Below, in pieces: positions 1 through 10,615 of a stretch of DNA of 29,715 nt. The notes under the pieces were generated by a model. That model saw nothing but the letters and a program-made list of their open reading frames with translations. It did not search any database and was not told where the DNA came from. Each line of letters begins with the position of its first letter. Positions within the stretch are counted from its first letter, which is position 1. This DNA comes from Calocera cornea HHB12733 (lineage: Eukaryota; Basidiomycota; Dacrymycetes; Dacrymycetales; Dacrymycetaceae): NCBI GenBank assembly GCA_001632435.1, contig KV424026.1:79146-108860 (forward strand), written 5' to 3'. The translations under genes were made by a program, and so were the position numbers.

Positions 1-1439
1 CACCGAGGCCTCACTGGAGCAGAATCTCAAACGGCTTCTTGCACACATCCGCATGCCACTTCATCGTGCGCACCTGCAGAAGCGATGGTGTCTATTTCGA
101 GGCGCATATTGCACATCATCAAAACGCCTTCGGTATCGCAAACCCGTCAGCATGATGTGGCCCTCTCGAAATCGAGGTACCCGCCAGTTCCGTCACGGCC
201 ATCTACTCCGCCCACCCTGACGAAATGAGCCAAAGCCAAAAGTCGAGAGCTCCAACATCCACGATATTTGGGCCAGGACATCTGTGGTTGAGGCGATTGG
301 GAGATCAATGAATGGATGGTCGAACGATACCATCCTGGGTCGGTCGTGGTCTTGACAGAAGCGGGCTCGGCTTTGCTACACATCCAGTGCGCTGTTCTCC
401 TCCTTCGCCGTTGTCTGGCGCGTCTAAGTCAAAATAACTCCAGGCATCGCTACTCGACTAAACGTGCGTCCTGGGCAGGGTCGACGTCTTTGGCAGATCA
501 AACGGCAGCAGCCTCGTTGATAGCGAGCGACAGCCTGGGCACGCCGTTATCATGCGCCAGCCTGCACCCTCCCCGAACGGACCAACGAGTGCCTTGGCAC
601 AGAAGTACGAGTCAGCATATATCCTCATGTTGCTCGATATCTCGCACACTGCCTTGCAATGACTGCGGGATGCCGCGTGGGTGACACGAAGAGGCAATGA
701 GGACGTGGGAATGCTGTCAACCTTCAATTCGGTCCAATATCTGGGATGCGGCGCAAAGACTCGACGTAGGTTCTGCTGTGGAGGACGCAATACACTGGGA
801 ACCGGCCTCTGGGTGTGGACAGCATGGCCACTGCGGACGCAGTGTGTCCAGATAGGGCTGGTGTATGACTACAGCTCTAGCGACGCAGCCGGGCCATGGC
901 CAACGAGCATGATGCAAATGCAAGACAACGGGCAATGCTACCTCGATGAGGGCTTGATGACAGCGACCAAGGCGCTGTACTGGTCAACTTAATGTGGGTA
1001 AGCTCACGATCAACCTCCCTGAAATCAACGAAGACTGACCGGTCATCAGTTTTTCATATTCGACTTCACCTCATATCTTCCATATGTCTCGTTCGAATCA
1101 ACACTCCGGCACAGCGTGGCCTTCATGGATACTATCCGCCCTGTTGCTGTTGGAGTGCATATGGAAGTCGTGTGGCGATAGAACATGACAGTCGTGAAGG
1201 CGCTGCTGTCCCCTGTGTTGCCGCATTTTCCACACTAGTGCCGTCTTCGCCTTGCAGCCTTGCAGATCAGTGATGCAGTGCGCAATCTCCACCCGGTCAA
1301 CCGCCTACACGGAGTAATCTCTCCCGGACTGTTTCCTGCAATCATAACTATGGCACCTCATAGTAATTATGTATGTCACTCTCCAAATGCACAGCACAAC
1401 TTTGACGTATTCTCACCAGCCCCTATCTCCTGAACACTG
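1..1439. other. No supported gene; degenerate sequence
   Basis: I see no intact gene here. A + strand frame is open from the left edge to a TGA at 218-220 and begins with a leucine-rich, helix-like stretch (around LEQNLKRLLAHI), so it could be the tail of a gene outside the window, but nothing else supports it. The remaining frames are short on both strands and show no recognisable domain. The stretch lies directly upstream of a ruined kinase copy and may be further decayed kinase-family DNA. Confidence 0.4.
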
Positions 1440-2500
1440 CAACGATGGTTGCGCTGTCCAACTGGGAGCAGGCTTCCTTTGCAACTGCTTCTCACCATCA
1501 TCTCAAAGCGCGAACGCGTCCCAACCTGTGCCCGGCAATGCTACGCACCATGCGCACGACATCGGCAACGTTCATTACAACAGCGAATACGGCGAACATT
1601 TCCTGTGGCTTAGAAGTCAAAGGACCCTTAAGCGTGGAAGATGCGCACCATCTTGAAGGGCAGACAAGCAGTGCATGTTTCCTTAAAGTCCTACCATGGC
1701 TCGCGGTATCCTCCGCCTTACCGAGCCTGAGAGTACTCTAGGTGACTAGTATTGCATATCACGCTTGCACCTAGATGCTTGACATTTCTGCGCCAAAGGT
1801 TCGGCGAGACATCGTTAAATGGAGCGGTCTAAGCCACCCCAACATGCACCTCTTTCTCCGCAGCTCAATCGGCCCCGACCCTGCTTTGTGACATTGCTCA
1901 TGCGCCACCGAGATTGTACCGGTCCCTATAGAGTCCACCACAAGCAGACAAGCTCGCGCTCGTAAGTGTATGTAATCCAGCATTGAACAACTTGCTCACG
2001 GACATGCGTAGACCCGAGGAATTGTCTCGGCACTGCAAAATCTTCATACACGTAGCCACTCAAGGTCTTCATGTAAGATAGGTCGGTTCTGGCTCCTTCG
2101 GAGTTTATCTGATGTGCCAACCTAGAGCAATGTTCTCAGGTGGGACGACTTCCAATCGTGCTGGCCAATCTAGACTTATCGGGGTTGGAAGATATGTACG
2201 AGACGATGTCCACCTCCGTTGCGCACGCCGTATCTTCCATTTGGTGGCTCGGCCTCGAATTCCGTTAGCTCCTCGGGTGGACATATCAAGCTTCTTGTAG
2301 ACACGTGGGCGTTTGGTATGATCAACGTACACGGTGCACCTTCTCTCGTCAGCCTCTCTGCGTGATCGCTCAACGTCTCTATCCAGTCCTTTCCAGTCAT
2401 GCTTCGTTTCACAGCATAGATTCGGTCTAGCAATACTTCGCTGAGACACATCCTGTAAGTGCGAATACCTAGCGATTCCAGCAGCATGTAAGGATCTCTT
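1440..2500 (+). pseudogene. Decayed TKL pseudokinase copy, closest to K7
   Basis: Translated pieces in changing frames line up in order with the intact - strand gene K7. Around 1575-1610 there is NVHYNSEYGEHF (K7: VQYSTEYVDHF). At 1640-1700 there is RTILKGRQAVHVSLKSYH (K7: RVILKGRQEVPVVLKYYH), so the VxLK lysine motif is visible. At 1793-1850 there is VRRDIVKWSGLSHPN (K7: LRRDIVQWRNLSDPN), at about 1940 PPQADKLAL after an in-frame TAG, and at 2012-2050 RGIVSALQNLHTRS. At 2160-2215 there is LSGLEDMYETMSTSVAHAV (K7: LSGLEELYETTGASMSHAT), and near 2310 DTWAFGMI. Frameshifts and stops separate the pieces, and several old splice sites can still be traced. It is clearly non-functional as a full kinase. 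It is a relic of the HGR/DYG subgroup, in the opposite orientation to K7. Confidence 0.75.
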
Positions 2501-3016
2501 CGCGGGCAGAGGGTAAACGCTTGTCCTGCTGATGAGTAACTGCTGGCTTCATGACTGACATGGAAGCCAGTAGGTATAGGCTCATACAGCTTCTCTCGGA
2601 TGCCCTTGGAGGAGCTGGTGACAGGTCACAACGTGTGCGGGAGTCAGGCATGCCTACTCCAGGCGGAGGTTGTGTAGCGAATCCATTCTCACGATATGAT
2701 TTCGAGGCTTTGTTCCCTTGTGGAAAGAGCCTGCACAGCTCAGCTCGCAACGCGTGATTCCGCCTGCTGGGGCCAAGACCGCTGGAGGCGCCCTACGATG
2801 ACAGAGTTCCTTCAGCCTGTCATGCACAGAGCAGCTCAACGTTTGTGAGACTCATGGTGGCCGCCTGAACACCCAAGGGCCCTTTACACTAAGGTGCCTG
2901 GCGCGTGATGGATGAAGGAAGAATTCTTTCCGCACAGCCTCTCTTTGCCAGCGCATAAATCTACGTCAACCAACTCAAATATCCCCGTCTATCCTTGACC
3001 CCTGCATCTGTCGACC
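2501..3016. other. Intergenic; possible 5' region of K1
   Basis: No domain was recognised in the short frames between 2501 and 2940. The last 70 bases look like a basidiomycete core promoter and leader. There is an AT-rich GCATAAAT box at about 2954, then a CT-rich stretch, ending in a favourable ATG context (GACCATGG) at 3017. This is the reason for placing the possible start of K1 at 3017. Confidence 0.3.
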
Positions 3017-4841
3017 ATGGAAAGTGCCCCACTCTCAACTGCGAGGGTCGATTTACCTCGGCGTGCGACCGGCCGATGGTCTAGATTGGTCAATTCTGTC
3101 TGGGCTATTACCCACCTGCGTTTCCAGTCTAAGGTCCGATTTGCTTACTTGCACCATTGGACTCTGAACCCACTTGCAGCTTTCAAAGTAGCTGTCGCAC
3201 CGGATACAAAACCTCCTCGAGAGATCAAGCACAAATCTGGCATCGTTGGCATCGGTGAATACGACTCGCGCCGTCGACACTCGAAATGAGGTCTCCGGGT
3301 GCGCGTGACTTGTACTGCAAAACACCCTTCTTGTGCTGAATACCCTCACCTGATTAGCATCCACGAGGAGCTACAAGAAATGCTGAGCTCCCTGGCTTCC
3401 TTGAGAACCGGAAGAACCTTAAAAACGCCCGCATACAAGCAGGTGGACGACCTCGAAGGAAGGCTTAATGCAGCCCTTTCTTCTCTCGACGTAACTCACG
3501 GTCCTCCGTCATGCGAGCTGGTGCTGATCATTCGTGACAATAGTCGCCGCCACATCTAGCTTCCTCAAACAGAACAGACATAGCAAGGGGTACTGGCAAG
3601 GACACTGCGCTACAACTGCCTAGTGGGCGAGCCATACAAGGCACTTCACAAAGGTGGGTTGATTTTAGACGATCGCTAGTGCAATTGCCTTACAGCTTAG
3701 TGCCACGGCCGCAGGTCGAGTCATAATAGAAGATCCACACCCTCTGAAAATGATGAACGTCCACCTGGTGACATCACACGCCTTGTGCGCACAGAAGCTG
3801 CTCAGTCTGCTCATACCTCGAGCGTCGACTTCGACATATATCAGGGCTACTATCGGATTCGCTCTTCGCCGTCCCCCATTTTGGTCGCTGTCAAACGGTC
3901 ACGAATCTACAACACCCTATATCAAACAGGAGCTCAGGCTGTACGTGACATTCGAAGATTCCGGGTCCAATTGAGCCAGATATTTTTAGCCGATGAATCA
4001 TGAAATACGCCGATGGATCGACCTCCAACATCCAAATCTCCTCCGTTTCTATGGCACAGCTCGACTCGCACATCACCCCCAACAGCCGATCTGTTTCGTA
4101 GTGCCTTGGATGGAAAATGGTGACGTTATGGAATACACCAAAGCTCATAAAGAAGGGAGTAAGGTCGCGCTTGTGTGTACTTTCAGGCTGGATAGAGAGC
4201 AGGGTCTGCTGACCACCAGAACAGCTGTTGGGCATCGCACGGGGCCTTCTATATCTTCATACCCAACAGCCTCCTCTGATACATGGTCATCTCAGAGGGG
4301 TGCATATGTTCATTATTATCGAGAGCTTCCGTTGACACCTTTGTACAGTCTAATGTCCTCATCGATCCGCACGGTCAGCCGCTCTTATGCGACTTCGGCT
4401 TGGAGCAATTTCGAGACATTGGAGCAAGCTTAACTGAGCTCAATCCACAACGAGTTTGTTGGACTGCGCCAGAGCGCTTGAGCCCTAGCAGCTTCCGTTT
4501 CACAAGTCAGAGGGAGGCAACAACGACCGCAGCAGACGTGTACTCGTTTGGTATGACGGCATATGAGGTATCGTGCATTTCCTATCACTGCATTCGCGCC
4601 GTGAACGTACGTCTAGATCATTACTCGAAGGCGGCCTTTCGCCGAAGATGATGGATTCCAAGTCATCATCGTGATTGTCAGGGGAGGCCGGCCCGAGATA
4701 CCTTCCAAGTGGGCGAAGGAGCCCTCAACGGCTGAGCTAGCAAAGCTGATTGTTCGATGTTGGGGGCAAGACCCGTCAAGACGACCAGATGCTCGCGAGG
4801 TTGTAAGGGATCTCGAGTCCTTGACCACCCTCTTTCCTTGA
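3017..4841 (+). CDS. K1: TKL-family pseudokinase (HGH catalytic loop)
   Basis: The supported exons are 3358-3490, 3544-3653, 3715-3940, 3990-4158, 4220-4299, 4349-4567 and 4617-4841, and all join in frame. The start is uncertain: ATG 3017 has a promoter-like leader, ATG 3286 would give a two-codon first exon and 388 residues, and ATG 3380 gives 379. The N-terminal 100 or so residues are helix-prone (HEELQEMLSSLASL). The kinase domain starts at PPGDITRL. It has the lysine in ILVAVKR, the alphaC stretch HEIRRWIDLQHPN, a hinge VVPWMENGD, the catalytic loop LIHGHLRGSNVLID, then LCDFGLEQF, TAPERLS and DVYSFGM. The catalytic-loop aspartate is histidine while the VAVK lysine and DFG are kept, so phosphotransfer is doubtful and a scaffold or regulatory role is more likely. 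The last exon has RRPFAEDDGFQVI and ends in TGA. It is closest to K6 in exon layout and sequence. Confidence 0.8.
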
Positions 4842-5339
4842 TGCTCCAGTACTACCACAGTGCACCCGACTTCGATGCCAATCACGGAAGATGACGGTCC
4901 TTGAAGGTCTGCACGTCTACGGGGGAGGGCTGCGGACTGGGCGAAGCTGCCAGCTCGTAGTTGTGCAGAGCGATAAGGGTGTGATAGCTTGGGCAGGACG
5001 TTTGATTGTACCGTAGTCTTTACAAACCTAGCGCCAGGGCGCAGAAGTTCAGACCTCGGAAATGGCCCATGTGACGCGGCGATAAAGGAAGCATGCTTCC
5101 ACCAAGTTCCGCATAGCACTGTCTCGCACTTCAAGCAGGCTGTGCCGGGGCAAGGCTGGACCGAGAGAAGCGTCTGCCTGGAATTTTCCCCTCCACCCTT
5201 TTCATCCACGTTGCAACCTGCAGGCAGGTCACAGCCATGTAAATTGTAGTATTTATGCCACGTAAACGGTGGGACACTGGCCTCAGTGCGGCTCACCGCC
5301 CACCTCCCTCCCTGCATACCAGTTCACGGCAGTCGTGTT
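4842..5339. other. Intergenic region between K1 and K2
   Basis: This 498-base stretch holds the 3' flank of K1 and the 5' flank of K2. A long - strand frame runs through it and into the last exon of K1 (4613-5317), but it has no recognisable domain and overlaps real coding sequence, so I do not call it. No repeat or RNA gene was seen. Confidence 0.5.
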
Positions 5340-7100
5340 ATGAATCATCAGCAGGCGGAACCAATCAGAATTGGGCTCCGCACCAGAATGCAAGCGCTCA
5401 TCGTGAGTGCTACGTCATTTGAATTGAGTTTCCGCCTCAATAGACGATCTAGGGAAGATACAGGGGAGTAGGTGAACTCTCAAAGGACACCAGTGCCAAA
5501 GCTGCTGCGCATGTACTTGAAGGCCTTCTGAAAGACTTCGAGAAGTTTGCCGAGGGCGCATTAACTGCTCGACCTCATGAGCCTGCCCTTCAGCGGCTAT
5601 ATGAGGAGAGCGAAAGGTTCGCACCCTAATTTGCTGCATATGAGGGTTATTGTTGACCAGTTCTGGGGGCTATAGCACTCGTAAGGATGCAAAACTCTTG
5701 ATGACAAGTAAACCTCGTCGGGAGCGTCTGATTCAAGCAATAAAGGATGTCCAGCTGAAGTTTGACGCACTGCGGGTAAGCACGAGTATGCTCATGGAGT
5801 CAGTATTTAAACCAACCCACAATTATAACCAAGGACTACCTCTGTCTTCTCTCGCAACTACCGGACGACTTCGAAGACGTGTCCTTCAAACCACCATCGG
5901 TGCGTTGTGCTCTCATTGGACACAAAGCATCCAACTCCTTACCCAAATCTAGGATCCAATTCGGCAGAAGCTTCTGGAAGAGACCAAGCACACTGACATG
6001 GGAGACAAAATCTCGGTCGACATGACTTCCGCGCCATCAACAACACAAGTCTCGAGGGTGTACCAAGGCTGGCTCAAGTCCAACGCCGACAAGGCTCAAG
6101 TTCGGGTTGCTGTCAAGAATTTCCAAGTCCTGAACACGATTGAGACTGAAAAGTTGCCGGTATGAGTCTCGGACCAGCCCTAAGTCTCTGCTGCTGACAA
6201 GGATGACGACCTTGTAGTCTAAGGCGATCTCACGTGAGCTTGAGCTGCACCGAACCTTGGACCATCCCAACATTCTCCCATTCCTTGGTACGATCAAGCT
6301 TCCCCCGCAATTTCAGGAGGGGCAGCCTGTGTGTCTGATAACGCCATGGATGGCTAATGGTACGTTGAATGAATACTTGGTCAATCATCCGGACCATCCT
6401 ATACTGCCGCTGGTGGGCTACTCCACATTCTACCATGAGTCAGCAGGCTGAGCAACGGTATAAGCTTTGCGAGGTTGCTGCTGGTATTAAGTATCTTCAT
6501 GGGCGTGTGCCTCCGATTGTTCATGGCGATATCAAAGGGGTGCGTGATGTCTATCCCAGAGTGGCAGGGAATTGAGACTGCTCAGAGCAATGTTCTCATA
6601 GACGAAGGAGGAACAGCTAAGCTCTGTGACTTCGGCTTAACCAGGCTGTTCGCCGAGGTAGATTCTGGCACCGTCACTACTGCGTCGGCAAAGATAGGAA
6701 CAACGCGCTTCATGGCCCCGGAGCGCCTGGCCTGCCGCATCTACGGATTGGAGCGCACCTTAGAAGCGTGGACTCCGATGTCCGACATCTTCTCCTTTGG
6801 TATGCTGCTCTATGAGGTGTGTTCCGACTTGCTGCTTCTGGACACTATGCTTAATGTTTCTAAACTCAGGTGCACACCGGTCTACGGCCATTCGACGGGT
6901 TTCAGGAATATGAGGTCGTGGTTGCCATTGTCGACCGGAAGCGTCCTGAAATTCCCCGACCGGAGCAGTGGAGGTGCGATCGGCCCCGTCTCAGGGCACC
7001 GATGCAGAAGCTCATGACGGAATGCTGGACACACGAGAGAGACCGCAGGCCCACGATTCGACAGGTTATTGCTACGATGGAGCAACTTCGTAAATCATAG
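5340..7100 (+). CDS. K2: TKL-family serine/threonine kinase, predicted active
   Basis: Nine exons join in frame: 5340-5402, 5453-5616, 5661-5775, 5834-5899, 5953-6159, 6218-6412, 6453-6539, 6586-6816 and 6870-7100, giving 452 residues. The acceptor at 6452 is the least sure. The first 130 or so residues form a helix-rich region (AKAAAHVLEGLLKDFEKF; RERLIQAIKDVQLKFDALR). The kinase domain follows, with a poorly conserved nucleotide loop (TTQVSRVYQGWL), VRVAVKNFQVL, ELELHRTLDHPNILPFLG, hinge ITPWMANGTL, catalytic loop PIVHGDIKGSNVLID, LCDFGLTRL, FMAPERL, SDIFSFGMLLYE and ERDRRPTI. Lysine, catalytic aspartate and DFG are all present. The start codon is supported because the 50-base first intron (GTGAGT donor) joins it in frame to the helical exon. 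It shares exon layout with K3. Confidence 0.87.
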
Positions 7101-7636
7101 ATAGTTGTGCTTCAAGCAACGGGTTTTGTGGGTTTTGGTTGATGACGGGCGAGAGCCTAACAAAATGCGACCATCATGGTGGTCTATTATGTACAATACT
7201 GGGGAGCGCTTATTCTAAGCCAATGAAGCTAACGGATAATACACTTGTGTGATGTTCCAAGCCAAGTAGCACAAGACCATATATTAAGGCCAAGCAGAGG
7301 AATGCTAACGAAAGGAGCAAAGGATCGTTTAGATCGATTATTATCACAATGTAGCCGGATGATGAATTGACGTGATAGCGGCCGCCGGTGCCAGAGCGCC
7401 TCAGGGTTGTGTGCTGGCACACTCGACTGACGTATGTCGCGGGAATACTTGAATACTCGGCCTTGCTGGTTAAGGCAACCTCCGCTCAGTTCCTGTGATC
7501 CACTTTCAAGCTCTTCGGGAGTCTGCGTACCAGATGAACATGAAAAGCCAGACTCGACGAGAAGCTCCACAATCTTTCATGGAGCGTGCTGCCCATGTAC
7601 TCATGCGTCGACGGGTGATTAACATACCAACGGTTC
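7101..7636. other. Intergenic region between K2 and K3
   Basis: The 536-base gap contains the K2 3' flank and the K3 5' flank. Short frames are present on both strands, without any domain. I see no repeat, RNA gene or clear promoter box. Confidence 0.5.
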
Positions 7637-9299
7637 ATGTCGTTAAGCACTAACGAGGCCATTCAGGGTGGAACCAAACGTGCCAACGCATCCGCGGAAG
7701 ACGCTCTGTACAAGATGGTCCGGAGTGTGCAGGCGTACGTCGAAGGTGTGAAACTAGCATCTCACAATGAACCCGGCGTTCTAGGTGTCGCCCAAAGCAC
7801 CACACTGTATGCCGTTGGTCAGACTTCATGCATCCCATTGTTACAAGTGTTCTAGGGCGGTCGACCGTGCTGCCGCGATGCTGCAAGCTCACACAGGGGA
7901 CCGCACGCTCCTGGAAAGAGAGCAGGGCGCGCTTGAACATCAGTGGAAGGTCTTGAAGGTCAGCACAACTGCCAGCCGAACCGTGATTCAATTCTGACAA
8001 ATAGATCTGGAAAGACATACTTGGCAATACGGGCGGATTCCGATAGCAATCCTGAAGCTCAAGAAGAGAGGGATTGGATTACGGTATGCTCCGCCACATT
8101 GAGAGGCACCTTATCAACGCCAACAATATAGCGCAGGACCCCACTAGGCAAAGGTTGTTGAATGAAACGCTAGCAAGCGATCTGAGCAAACGGGTTGTGC
8201 GGATCACGAGAACACCTGTTTTCGAGTCTCGCTTGTCTCAGGTTTTCCAAGGATGGTACCTCTCCCCAGAACATCCCGCTGGTGGATATGCTGTTGCCGT
8301 GAAAAACTTCATCATTCCGAGTTTGGATCTCACTCAGAGGAGCTTGGTAGAGATCAATTCCTCTTCTCTATCGGCCGGGACTGGCTGACGTACGATTAGC
8401 CGTCTTCCATTTCACGTGAGCTCACGATCCATAACTCTCTCAGGCACCCCAACATCCTGCCCTTCCTTGGCACAATCATCCTTCCCGCTACGCACCATTC
8501 AACGCGACCCTTCTGTCTAGTAACACCCTGGATGGTGAATGGGACGTTGACGGATTACCTTACCAGCCATCCGGAGATCTCTAGTCTACCCTTGGTTCGC
8601 CGGTTTGTGTCGCTTCCACGTGCTGCATTGATACCAAACAATTGCTTCAGGTCGTAGCGGTGGCGTCTGGACTCAACTATCTGCACTCGCATCAGCCATA
8701 CCCAATCGTGCATGGCGATATCAAGCCGGTAAGCAGGCGCGGGGAGTGCATCGGGTACAGGCTCATGTCTTAGACAGGCGAATGTCCTCGTCGATGAGTA
8801 CGGGCAAGCGAAGATCAGCGACTTCGGCTTGACCCGCGTTATTGTCGAGATGGAGGCTGCGGCTGCGACGACGACGACGACGACATCCGCTGTGCAAGGC
8901 ACGGCGCGGTTCATGGCGCCTGAACGTCTGGCGCCGGAGCTCTACGGCTTGGCACGTAACATGGACGCTTGGACGCCAATGGTAGACGTCTTCTCCTTCG
9001 GAATGCTCCTCTATGAGGTGAGCTCATCCAAGACTAACAGCCGAGAGCAGTCCTGAGCGAGCTGTGTCAAGATAACGGCTGGTCACGCTCCCTTCGCAAA
9101 GTCTTCCGAGATGGAGGCGTTTCTAGCCATCATACACAGGCAACGGCCGGCCATCCCTGCACAGTGGGAGAGCGACCCGGAGAAGCGGGGCCTGAGCGCG
9201 CTCATGCAGGAGTGCTGGCGGCACGAGCGCGCGCAGAGGCCCGCGATGGCAGAGATCATACAGCGGTTGGAGTGTGCTGGCGCAGGCGCGGCTGGATAG
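7637..9299 (+). CDS. K3: TKL-family serine/threonine kinase, predicted active
   Basis: The model is 7637-7786, 7848-7958, 8015-8083, 8137-8346, 8400-8594, 8651-8728, 8778-9017 and 9072-9299, giving 426 residues. The first three junctions use AAG or weak sites and are the least certain. The N-terminus is helix-rich (SAEDALYKMVRSVQAYVEG; ALEHQWKVLK). The exon starting at 8137 opens with DPTRQRLLNET, matching DPIRQKLLEET in K2, so the two genes are sisters. The kinase domain has YAVAVKNF, RHPNILPFLG, hinge VTPWMVNGTL, PIVHGDIKPANVLVDE, ISDFGLTRV, FMAPERL, VDVFSFGMLLYE and ERAQRPAM. Lysine, HGD and DFG are intact. The activation segment carries a low-complexity run of alanines then threonines encoded by an ACG microsatellite (about 8855-8886), absent from K2. 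Confidence 0.84.
8866..8885 (+). repeat. (ACG)n microsatellite inside the K3 activation loop
   Basis: A short in-frame run of ACG codons, preceded by alanine codons, lies between DFG and APE of K3. It adds four alanines and six threonines just before the SAVQGTARFMAPE segment. The same interval in K2 is non-repetitive (TVTTASAKIGTTRFMAPE). Length changes here would move in whole codons and keep the frame. Confidence 0.8.
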
Positions 9300-9380
9300 G
9301 CTGGGGAGGACACGAGTTCGCATGCATTCATCAGGCTGGGAGCCGGTTTAGAGTGGGCGCGATGCGCCGTCATATGTTGC

Positions 9381-9420
9381 TCGTTTCGTTTCGTTTCGTT
9401 TCGGTTCGTTTCGTTCGTCT
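9381..9420 (+). repeat. (TTTCG)n microsatellite
   Basis: This is an imperfect tandem array of TTTCG units just 3' of K3. A similar array occurs at about 21093-21120. In both places the array sits at the left side of a copy of the dispersed GC-rich repeat, so it is probably part of that repeat family rather than an independent microsatellite. Confidence 0.8.
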
Positions 9421-9555
9421 CGACTTCGTTCGTTGTGCCGTAGGCGATCTATGTACAGCCCGTTCTTCGTGTACAGTACGCTCTGCCAAACAGGCGGCCC
9501 GCTGCAGTCCATCGCGGGCGTGGGCGCCAGCGCGGGAATCGCGGGGAGAGTGCGT

Positions 9556-9669
9556 GCAAGGTTCCAGGGAGACATGCCGGCAAAGGGCGAACAAGGCCCA
9601 TCCCACCCCGCGAGCCGTTCCCCCACCCGCCGGACCCTTATCGCCCGCATCGGACTGACAGCGGAGGCA
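9556..9669 (+). repeat. Dispersed repeat, copy A left part
   Basis: The segment with CATCCCACCCCGCGAGCCG, CCGGACCCTTATC and GACAGCGGAGGCATGC matches 21208-21312 in the same orientation and order. It lies to the right of a (TTTCG)n array in both places. The copy is cut at its right end by the MITE-like insertion starting at 9676. Confidence 0.75.
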
Positions 9670-9675
9670 TGCAAT

Positions 9676-10236
9676 TACGGAAGCCTTCTACGGACAGCTG
9701 TTTAGAGGTCCATCGGCGCGGCGTTAAGAGCCGGGGACAGAATATCTGCCTCCGTGGTAGCACTTCCCCGGGCGAGACCCCAACATTAGGTGAGCAGGGC
9801 AAGGGGTCAAAGGTGAGGAGAGCTTATATTTGCTTCTGTTGCTCCTGTTTTCCCGGGAGCGCTTTGCCCGCGGCTTCAGCTGAGAAAAGAGTGGCTGTGT
9901 ATTGAGTTTTCAGTGGAGTCAATTGAGCTCCCATATTTGCTTTCGCTGCCCATGGTCTCTTTCTAAGAGGCAAAGACTTTGGGCATGGAGCGCGCCCGAA
10001 AATTTGATGCCGCAGAATCAAATAGACCTCCAATTTTCCCTTCCTGCTGCCGGTTGACAAGAAACGGCCCCACACTGGGGTCCGACACTGGGGCACGGAA
10101 GCGTAATGGTTCCGCTCAGTGGGGGTATTCCTTCACGTGCTTGCTGTCCGCATAATGCAGTGGGCAGAAAGCATTGGCGGACAGCTGGGACCCCCAAAAT
10201 GCCAAGCAAGCAAGCTGTCCGCAGAAGGCTTCCATA
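9676..10236. mobile_element. 561-bp MITE-like DNA transposon with 25-bp TIRs
   Basis: The left terminus 9676-9700 (TACGGAAGCCTTCTACGGAC then AGCTG) and the reverse complement of the right terminus 10212-10236 match at 22 of 25 positions. The hexamer TGCAAT directly flanks both ends (9670-9675 and 10237-10242), as expected of a target-site duplication. There is no transposase-like frame inside, so the element is non-autonomous. The sequence GCTGTCCGC also recurs inside as an inverted pair (10143-10158 and 10171-10185), forming a subterminal hairpin near the right end. The element interrupts copy A of the dispersed repeat. Six-base duplications do not point clearly to one superfamily, so I leave it unassigned. 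Confidence 0.8.
10143..10185. repeat. Subterminal hairpin within the MITE
   Basis: The arms GCTGTCCGCATAATGC (10143-10158) and GCATTGGCGGACAGC (10171-10185) are complementary apart from a small bulge, with a 12-base loop. The GCTGTCCGC core repeats the inner part of the terminal inverted repeats, a pattern typical of transposase-binding subterminal repeats. Confidence 0.65.
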
Positions 10237-10261
10237 TGCAATGCAGTGCATTTCATTGCAT

Positions 10262-10615
10262 GTAGACATGCAGGGACTGGCCGGCTGCTTCCCTGGCTTC
10301 CCTGGCTTCCTGGCTTGGCTTCATGGGCTTCATTGGTTTGCTGGCAGGAGCGGGTGAGTAGGGGCGGTGGTGCATCTCATTTGGCGCAGCTTGGCAAGCC
10401 CTGGGCAGGTTGATTGGCAAGCATATCAACGTGGCAATAGCCACAGATCTCACCCATTGACGAGGGGTGGGATGGAGAGACAGAGAGACGGAGAGAGAGT
10501 GAGAGCCTAATCCTGTCCGCTGCGTGCCATTGAGGACCCAGGCTGGTGACTACTATGTATGATATTAATGACAATTACACAATGCCCATGCGGGTGCATC
10601 ATTGGCGCCTGTTGC
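10262..10615 (+). repeat. Dispersed repeat, copy A right part
   Basis: This stretch aligns in order with 21384-21745. Shared blocks include GGCTGCTTCCCTG, TTGGTTTGCTGGCA, GCATCTCATT, ATAGCCACAGATCTCACCC and GAGAGCCTAA. Copy A has TG or CA at many places where copy B has CG: ACCCATTGACGAGGGGTGGG against ACCCGTTGACGACGGGCGGG, and AATTACACAATGC against GATTACGCAATAC. This looks like mutation of methylated CpG in copy A. Confidence 0.78.

Noticed and set aside
4613..5317. Long - strand open frame (234 codons)
   Set aside because: It overlaps the last exon of K1 on the other strand, has no recognisable domain, and runs into ordinary intergenic DNA.
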